Source: Gnetum montanum (Eukaryota > Streptophyta > Gnetopsida > Gnetales > Gnetaceae). Taken from it: a DNA stretch of 64,000 nt. Made by a program: the position numbers and the translations under genes. Location of the stretch: positions 184,123-248,122 of the forward strand of contig MNCI01002294.1 in the NCBI GenBank assembly GCA_015680685.1. Reading direction: 5' to 3'. This document shows, piece after piece, positions 57,230 through 64,000 of this stretch (position 1 is its first letter; each line of letters begins with the position of its first letter). Under the pieces are notes generated by a model. It had not been told where the DNA came from, searched no databases, and saw only the letters and a list, made by a program, of their open reading frames with translations.

Positions 57230-58440
57230 AGTGGTTGACTAATGAAAAAGAACTAGGATCAAACATATGAATGAAACAAGTTGATAAAATTACAAGTACC
57301 TACATTTAAGAAATAGATAAAATGGAAAAGATATGATGATATCCTTCCTACATGAAGTCTTAACAAGATGAGGATATTAAATGGGAAGAATTAGATATAC
57401 TAAATAAGTATGAACCAAAATCACTAGAACTAAAAGCCTTACGAGATGCACTTGAATATTCTTTCCTAAATAACAAAAAACTAGTTATTATAAATGCCAA
57501 TATTGATAAAGAATAGAAGAGAATATTATTAGAACTAGTAAAAAAATAGCCAACTACATTTTCATGGTCTTATTATGAAATCACTAGCAATGATCCACAT
57601 ATTTGTTTAACATCAAATCTATACTGATCTATGTATTAATCCATGCCACCAACCTCAAGGGATACTAAACCTAGAACTTAAAAAAGTTAGCAAATAAGAA
57701 TTAGGGAAGTTGTTAAAGGCAATTTTCATCTATCGTATTATAGATAGTGAATGGGTAAGTTCATTAGTCATTGTCCCAAAGAAGGGTGGCAAGTGAAGGA
57801 TCTATATAGATTTTTGACTATTGAACATGGTAATATTTAAAGACCATTTTCCTTTACATGTGTTGATCTAGTTCTAGATACTCTTGTGGGATATCAGTAT
57901 TATAGTTTTATATATGGATACTATGGATACAACCAAATCTATATTGCACTAGAACACCCAGAGAAGACAACATTTACTAGACCATAGGGAATGTTGTCAC
58001 ATATGTAAATGTCATTTGGCCTATGCAATGCTCCACCCACAAGACTTGTTCTCAACATTTTCCACAAAAAAATTGTTAATGGAGTTGAGGCATTTATGAA
58101 TAATTTTTCTACATATGGACTTAACTTCATACAAGCTTTGGACTACTTAGAGCAAGCTTTAAAATGATATGTTGAGATAAAGTTAAAGATTAATTAGTAG
58201 AAGAGTAAGTTAATGATGCAAGATGACATAGTTCTATGTCACAAGGTATCCTACAAAGGAATAAAGATAGATTCAAATAAAATTAGAGTAATCCAAAACA
58301 TTATTCAAAGACTACAGATAGTCAAGGATGTTCGATCATTTCTTAGTCATACAAGATACTATAGTAGACTTATTAATTTTTTTAAAAAAATTACAAAGCT
58401 TCTTGTTAAATTAACAAAGAAAGATGCACCATTCTAGTGG
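57230..58440 (+). pseudogene. Reverse transcriptase of element H
   Basis: EYSFLNNKKLVIINAN near 57449, IVDSEWVSS-like, FLxxYxGYNQIxI, NAPPT-like blocks in different frames. The catalytic motif is FMNN (58093-58104), both Asp codons changed. The thumb is open at 58213-58437 (IVLCHKVSYKGIKIDSNKI, VKDVRSFLSHTRYY, LVKLTKKDAPF). Confidence 0.78.
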
Positions 58441-58920
58441 TCCAAATAATGTGAAAAGGAATTTGAGAGCCTAAAATAAAAATTGATCTAGACACTAATC
58501 CTCAAATATCTAAATTGATCCAAGCCTTTCTACATTATGATCTATGCTTCAAACTATGCATTGGAAGAAGAATTAACCCAGTTAGATGATTAAAAGTGAC
58601 CATATTACATACACTATGCTAATAGAAGCATTACTGAAGCACAACTTAACTATACCACTAGAGAAAATAAGCTTATAGTTATGGTATATGTGCTTGAAAG
58701 ATTTAGACATTATGTTCTTGTGTATTCAATCTATGTTCATACAGATCACAATGCAATCAAATTTCTAATGAATAAACTAGTGGTTAGTCCAAAACTGATG
58801 AGATGGCCTATTATACTATAGGAGTTTGATATAAAAATGACTAATAAGAAAGAAATTGAGAATGTTGTAGTTGATTACCTATCAAGAATAAGATGAGCTT
58901 CCCAAGAGAACAAAGAACCA
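58441..58920 (+). pseudogene. RNase H domain of element H
   Basis: HYANRSITEAQLNYTT-like, LERFRHYVL-like and HTDHNAIKFLMNK near 58740 (TDH kept). Ends with ENVVVDYLS. Several stops. Confidence 0.75.
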
Positions 58921-59089
58921 TTATCAGACTAGTTCCCTGATGAAACTTTATTTACTAAGAAAGCAATGGTTGTGGATTTAGTAGTAAAGTCATGGATTAT
59001 TAATTAGATGACATATATAACCACATAAAAAATTCCTATTGAATGGGATAAAAATTAAAACAAATAGTTCCTTCACAAGGTAAAATAAT

Positions 59090-59847
59090 ATATGGATATT
59101 AAAGAAAATTTGTATAAGATATGTGTAGATGGTCTAATACAATGATGTATTCTTCACAAAAATCAACAAAGAGTTCTATAAGATGCACATGAACAATCAT
59201 GTAGTGATCATTATGCAAGATGAAGAACAACACTAAAACTAATAATGTGAACTTACTTTTAGCCTATCATATTCAAGGATGAACATTGGTTTGCACAATC
59301 TTGTGAAAGATGCCAAAAGGATGGAAGATTGACAACAAAAAATGAAGGGTCACAATAATTAACCCAACCATTGGAACCATTCTATATTTGGAGAATTAAC
59401 TTTATGAGATCCATTAAACCAATGTCAAATGGAAAGCCTATAATACCATAATAGTTTATTATTGCACCAAGTGAGAAGAAGTAGCTATAGTTAAAGATTA
59501 CACAACCACAACAGTTACAAAATTCTTTCAACAACATGTGGTGAATAGATTTGAAGTTCCATGAATGTTAACATCATATAACAATACTCATTTCATTGGA
59601 GAAATGTTTAAGAAACTAATGCAACATCTTAGGGCGAATCATAAACTAATCACATTCTAGCATCCTCTAGCAAATGATCATGTCGAAATAACTAATAGAA
59701 AAATTACATGAATATTAACTAGAACTATTAGTAAATTAGGAAGGATTTAAGTACTAAGCTTAATGATGATCTATGGGCATATCAATCCACTTGAAAACTT
59801 CTTATAGGGTATTTACCATATGAATTGGTTTGTGGTAAATTGCCTAC
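59090..59847 (+). pseudogene. Integrase remnant of element H
   Basis: The zinc-finger end (QSCERCQKD) is followed by WRINFMRS for the WGIDFMGP block (Asp lost, near 59395). TSYNNTHFIGE replaces the second Asp block, and HVEITNRKIT keeps Glu near 59685. It stops at YELVCGKLP near 59840, where K begins. Confidence 0.78.
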
Positions 59848-60909
59848 TGTGCCTAGTGTAGGGACACCTCTTTCAATCCCCTTATTTCTTTCCTACATGT
59901 GTGTTTTGAAAGTTTTGGGCTCTTTGGAGACATCTTGGAGGTTAAGGAGATGTCTTGGTTGGGATTTGAGTCTTCACAGAAGATGTCTAAGAGATCTAGA
60001 AGACATCTTAGGCTGAGAAAAGATGTCTCATTTAATTTGTTGACATCTTGAGCAAGACATCTTGAATAAGAGAAGATGTCTTAGGCAAGACATCTTGTGG
60101 TCTTAGGAGATGTCTTGGATAAGACATCTTGGTCTTGCAAAAGATATCTCAAGTAAGACATCTTGCTAATGAAGAATATATCTTGGCCTTGGAGGAAACA
60201 TCTTTCAGTGATAGAAGATGTCTTCTTCCAGAGTAGGGTTATCATAGGAGACATCTTTCCAAGGTTAGAGATAATCCATATAGTTGGCAAAACTTCTAAA
60301 AAAATCCATCACAATTTAGAAGAGGGCAAGGATAACCTGGAAAAGGATGGAAATAGTTAGAGAGAAGATGAGAAGATCATGAAAACATTTGAATAACCTC
60401 AAGTTGAGTTAAGGTAAGGTTTATAGGCTTTTTATCTCCTAATGTTTATAAATATTGATGTAATTCTTGTTGGTACCATGTTTAAGAAAGAGAGATTTTG
60501 AGTGTATAGAGCTAAGTAAGAAAGGATGTGCAAGCACATTGGGTAATTTTAATTAGTAATTATAGCTCTAAGATCAACTTGTAAAGTGTTGGTATATGTG
60601 TTCTATTCTCTTGTATCTTACTTGTGAGTCAAGATCTCTATCCCAGGTTATAATAGAGATTTTCTATATGTTGTGTCATGCATTAAGAATAGTCATTGTA
60701 TGGTTATAAAGCCTCATGCTCTATAATATCATTTGAGTATGAAAGGTTTTGAATGTTTGTGTCTTTTGAGAATCAATTATAATCTTCTAATCAATTAATT
60801 GAAGATAGCTAGTTTTCTTGTTTTCTAGAAAAATGTTTAGTCATTTCATAACATCTAGATTTAGTATTTGAAGGTGATTGATTAGTGGAGTAAACCTACT
60901 ATAGTGTTA
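59848..60909 (+). repeat. 5' LTR of element K
   Basis: About 1,060 bp. The left end is placed at TGTGCCTAGTG, where similarity to the H integrase ends; the right end (ATAGTGTTA) lies before the primer site and lacks the usual CA. The U3 is rich in AGATGTCTT / AAGACATCT. No clear TATA box was settled on. Confidence 0.7.
59930..60262. repeat. Cluster of AGATGTCTT / AAGACATCT motifs in K U3
   Basis: Roughly fifteen to twenty copies in about 330 bp, in both orientations and irregularly spaced, often with GG or TT after the motif. Confidence 0.9.
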
Positions 60910-60910
60910 T

Positions 60911-60926
60911 TGGTATGAGAGCTTAG
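60911..60926 (+). other. Primer-binding site of element K
   Basis: TGGTATGAGAGCTTAG; one mismatch (G for C) to the common plant TGGTATCAGAGC site complementary to initiator tRNA-Met. Confidence 0.8.
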
Positions 60927-61000
60927 CTTATGTTAACCTTTGGAGCTTAAATTTATGTTTATTGTTTCTTGGAATTGGTTGAGGATTTTTTTAATTTTAG

Positions 61001-62000
61001 ATGGTACCCAAGAAGAAATAGTTGCAAGCACTGAATAGAGACCTAGAGATCATGAAGTCTACCTTCCAAAAGATCATTTCTTAATCAAATGAAATCAACA
61101 CAAAGGTAGATGTGAATGCTAGTCCTACCCATATGCTAACATGTGGAGGTGAATAACATGTGGAGGTGAATAACATGCACATTTAGATGAAGAAGTTTCA
61201 TAACCAAGTGGAGATGGAGTAGATGAAAAGTAAGGACAATCTAGCTATAAAAGTGCAGGAATCCATCAAGCAAGGAATCTAATGGGAGGAAATCCTATTC
61301 CTTATATGATAATTACAAGAGCTTCAATGGTGGTCAATAATTCTTCTCTAGGCAAGGCTAACAACAATGATGAGGTAAGACTTGCTAGAGTGTTTAGAAA
61401 TGCTACAAGACTTCTATAGATGAAGTTAAAGAATTTCAATGATATAAATAACACCAATGATTTTTCAAGGTAGCTTAAGGTGCTTGAGAAGCATTTCCAA
61501 TTCGAAGAATTCTACATTGAATTTTGTGATCTATTCCATTAAGCTAAGGTGAACTAAGAAGAGTATAAATAAGCTTTAATCTTTTTAGGAGGTCTCAAAA
61601 CAATGTACCAAAATGAGCTATCTTTTTATGAGCCATAAATTATTAATAAAATTTATTATTTGGCACTATAGGCTAAGAAGAAATTAAGTGGATTCGAAAA
61701 CAAGAACAAATAAAATTCCAAAGAAAAGGAGAAGGGATTTAAATCTAAAAAAGGATATAAGTACAAATTTAAAGACAAGGATGATAGCCATAATAAGAAT
61801 AATGAAAGAGGTGATGAGATGGATAAAGCTAATAAGGATCAAGGCAAGGAAGATATAGGTCAAGGTACCAACTCATCAAAATTCCAGTGCTTCAAGTGTG
61901 GAGAATGGAAACATAAGTAATGGAAATGTTCACTTCACAAGATAACCAAGGGTAAGGATGTGCAAACAATGGAGGTGAAAGAAACATCAAGCTAAGGTTC
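61001..62000 (+). pseudogene. gag of element K
   Basis: ATG at 61001 (MVPKKK). A Lys/Glu/Met-rich helical N-terminal part is followed by a Retrotrans_gag-like region with stops (about 61380-61680: FQGSLRCLRSI-type shifted reading, then YQNELSFYEP-like). A very Lys-rich segment and a zinc knuckle CFKCGEWKHKxWKC (61888-61929) follow; it has the full CX2CX4HX4C spacing, with a stop at the x. Confidence 0.75.
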
Positions 62001-62144
62001 TTAGAGAGGTAATCCTAATGCTCCAAAAATTAAGAATGTTTCCAAATTCAATTCTTGTGCATTCATGGAAAATGTGAATAGAGGAGGTCATCCTAATAGA
62101 AATTTGTTAATATGGATTGGAGTTAGATGTTTCCTTAGTGAGAA

Positions 62145-62335
62145 ATGGATCATGTTTTGATTGATGGGGGACCTAAAGAAAATATTATTTCTTCTTGGGT
62201 AGTTGCTAGATTGGTTTTGGTAACTAATCCTCATCTTAGACCTTATAACATGTATTGGTTGTCTAGAGATTTTTTCCAAGAGGTGAGGGGAAAATGTACT
62301 TCGAAATTTAAAATTGGAGGTTTTCATTATGTTGT
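62145..62335 (+). pseudogene. Protease remnant of element K, cut by L
   Basis: Open frame: VLIDGGPKENIISSWVV, LRPYNMYWLS, FKIGGFHYVV. LIDGG-x-x-x-NIIS and PYxxxWL are the pattern of plant chromovirus proteases. The frame's final residues come from LTR L. Confidence 0.82.
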
Positions 62336-63365
62336 TGATGAGACGCGATTCGCATGAGCCGTGATATCGTGTATGCGATATCGCGTCATCCCCTGCGATA
62401 TCGTGTACGCGATATCGTGGCCCGTCGCCATATCTATAAATAAGAGGCGACTCTCCCTTGTTTCCAGATCATGAGTTAGAAGTAGGAAAACTCTGGAAGT
62501 TTGATCACTCCAGAGATAGAATATTTTCCATGTGCCCACAGGAGAAGTCCTAAAGTGAACGGATCTTTATTCGAGCAACATTGTACCTGAACACAAGTTG
62601 TGTACGACAATAAAGATGAACTTCCTGGATAAACCTTGTAGTGCATGGAATAATATTTTATTTATTATTTTCTCTCTCACCCTTAAACTCCTAGAATGCG
62701 GTATGAGTACGACTTGATTATGAGCATCTAAGGATGTGTACAGATAGTCAAGGAATTGGCTACTCATTGCAACACGGTATGAGTACAACTTGATTACAAG
62801 CATCTAGTGTGGCTACTTGGTAACCCAGTGGCGTATTCAGGATCTACGCTTGGTAGTCCCAGTGGTAGTCATGCATGAAGATGTGTATAGTTAGTCAAGG
62901 AATCGGTTGCTCATCGCACTTAGGTTAGATTAGCTTTCTCAACCCTTTCCTCCTAGTTAAGTGCCTCAGTACGGCCACTTCGAGCACGTGCATTACGTGC
63001 GGTGATCCCAGCAACAATTAGCGTTTGGTAGCCGCGGTTGCATCGGTTCAGGGTGTGTATGGTAAGTGGGAAAAAATGCTGATGCTAGGTTAATTTAGAC
63101 TTAGTCATTAGTTAGAGTTAGTTAGTTTCTCAACCCTTCACCTCGATAGCATAGGAGAAAAAAATAAAAGACCATAAAAATCATATACCTCAGACTTACT
63201 TAACCATACACCATGAAAACTACAAGTGAGTCTAGGAAGATAATGAATGATTAACCCCAAGTCTTCCATGAAGCATGTAGGAACTTAGTTTGCAGAGTTC
63301 GACCAGATCACGCGTGCTACACTTGTTTCGTATGGTTGAGTGTAGGGGTACCTCGCCACTCATCA
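62336..63365 (+). repeat. 5' LTR of element L, with two U5-type modules
   Basis: 1,030 bp, TGATGAGACGCG to CCACTCATCA. U3 with GATATC palindromes (62375-62420), TATA box 62435-62442, hairpin arms 62563-62571 and 62609-62617 (ATCTTTATT / AATAAAGAT). The downstream part first resembles LTR A (62680-62945: GTATGAGTAC, CTTGGTAACCCAGTGGCG). It then resembles LTR D (62950-63110: GGCCACTTCGAGCACG, GTGTATGGTAAGTGGG). Confidence 0.92.
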
Positions 63366-63366
63366 T

Positions 63367-63384
63367 TGGCGCCCTTGTCGGGGA
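63367..63384 (+). other. Primer-binding site of element L
   Basis: TGGCGCCCTTGTCGGGGA, two mismatches to the plant tRNA-Asp complement TGGCGCCGTTGCCGGGGA. Confidence 0.93.
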
Positions 63385-63508
63385 CTAAGTGTTTGTGCAT
63401 TGAATAGAACATAAAGGATATCATTCACATCGTTGGGAGCCTAAACAAAACTTCGAGTTAATTAAAGAGAAATTTATATAACGGTAAAATTAGCACACCG
63501 ATAACAAT

Positions 63509-64000
63509 GTCTTCTTCTCATAAGAGCAACTCACCACCTAAGGACCATACACAAGACAATCGGTAGCATAAAACACATAGCCAAAATCAGCCAAGTCCTA
63601 AACAGTATAAAATATCTATACTCATCCTGATGAGTATATTCCAGACTTTAGTTTTATCCTCCATCAAGACGAACAACTGCGGTGGAGATATCTGCAAGGT
63701 AACATCGTGTTACCCCCAGATCGATCAATTTCTAACATGCTCTTCCGTGCTTTGGCATAGATAGGCATGATTGAATTATATGTTGAATACGTTGTGGAAG
63801 ACTTTGATATGAGGGATTATCATCTCACAGAAGCACAATGTATGAGGGACTTAAGGCAGAAGAGTCAACATACACTTTTGAAGGGCAAAGGTCCACACAT
63901 CCTTAGTAAAATAGGAGATGAGGAACCCCTTATAACGGGTTCTCTAGAAAATGATGTTCCCCCTCCTAACGATGGTGAGGAGGTTGGGTATCAGAACCTA
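63509..64000 (+). pseudogene. gag start of element L
   Basis: ATG at 63509 (MSSSHKSNSPPKDHTQD), then a stop (TAG) and a frameshift near 63600. The N-terminal module continues as HPDEYIPDFSFILHQDEQLRW, with LQGNIVLPPDRSISNMLFRA, EYVVEDFDMRDYHLTEAQ and a GDEEPLITGSLENDVPP linker. It runs off the window. It is the cleanest copy of this module, with only one further stop (TAG near 63760). Confidence 0.8.

Larger units (their letters stand above)
52911..59847 (+). mobile_element. Element H: heavily decayed Athila-like element
   Basis: It has a 5' LTR, primer site, gag, RT, RNase H and most of integrase, ending where K inserted. Nearly every line of coding sequence has stops. It holds an unrelated insertion (about 54340-56190). 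A deletion joins the gag region directly to the RT linker, without zinc knuckle or protease. No 3' LTR is in the window. Confidence 0.85.
59848..62335 (+). mobile_element. Element K: chromovirus-like gypsy element, 5' part
   Basis: Long LTR, a primer site of the type TGGTATCAGAGC (complement of initiator tRNA-Met), gag with a CX2CX4HX4C knuckle and a LIDGG protease. These features differ from all other elements here and fit the plant chromovirus side of Ty3/gypsy. K inserted in H integrase and was then interrupted by L in its protease. The 3' part is outside the window. Confidence 0.82.
62336..64000 (+). mobile_element. Element L: 5' part of an Athila-like gypsy element
   Basis: The 5' LTR, a near-perfect tRNA-Asp primer site and the gag start are present; the rest is beyond the window. 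It inserted in K's protease. It is the best preserved primer site in the window and probably one of the younger insertions. Confidence 0.9.

Overview
The window is plant nuclear DNA made almost entirely of nested, decayed LTR retrotransposons. I see no host protein gene, tRNA, rRNA or CRISPR array. Evidence for a plant: most elements have a primer-binding site complementary to the 3' end of plant tRNA-Asp, Gag-Pol fragments of Ty3/gypsy type with the FMDD reverse-transcriptase motif of the Athila/Tat group, and an extra downstream ORF carrying an LPFPxLIRKLC motif that I associate with Athila-type ORFs. The depth of nesting and density of stop codons suggest a very large, repeat-rich seed-plant genome. 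I cannot name the species.

Layout. (A) 1-4035: 3' end of a plus-strand Athila-like element, with env-position ORF remnant and 3' LTR. (C) 4322-28672: a long plus-strand element of the same superfamily with truncated 5' LTR, gag, protease, RT, RNase H, integrase, env-position ORF and 3' LTR. It is split by (B) 5371-15662, a complete minus-strand element with target-site duplication AGTAT, and by a solo LTR (S) 17532-18376 with duplication ACAAT. (G) about 29490-30954 and 37986-38170: gag and protease of an unrelated old gypsy element. It is split by (E) 30955-37980, a minus-strand element with duplication AGTGG that has lost all of pol and keeps gag plus the env-position ORF. E's 5' LTR is itself broken by a 3'-end fragment (F). 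(D) 40289-49370: a complete plus-strand element with duplication AAGAC and a deleted RNase H. 50737-52902: Tat-like RNase H and RT remnants around a minus-strand solo LTR (M). (H) 52911-59847: a heavily decayed plus-strand element holding an unrelated repeat-rich insertion. (K) 59848-62335: 5' part of a chromovirus-like element with a tRNA-Met-type primer site. (L) 62336-64000: the start of another Athila-like element, inserted in K's protease.

Shared logic. The A/B/C/D/E/F/H/L/M/S group has LTRs of about 0.75-1.0 kb running from TGATGA to CTCATCA. Their upstream part (U3) is rich in short palindromes, followed by a TATAAATA box and a hairpin that holds an AATAAA-like signal. The 3' end is a conserved polypurine tract (TCATTCAGT..TGGGGGTA). 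The most interesting feature is the region between integrase and polypurine tract. A, C and E carry a long coiled-coil ORF; B and D carry a different short ORF. In all five copies the ATG is preceded by a splice-acceptor-like context, with a donor-like and branch-point-like sequence in the 60-68 bases upstream in most copies.

Assembly quality. Five single-N gaps occur. Two join direct duplications of 44-45 bp. One pair of Ns brackets a 176-bp contig that appears to be placed backwards.
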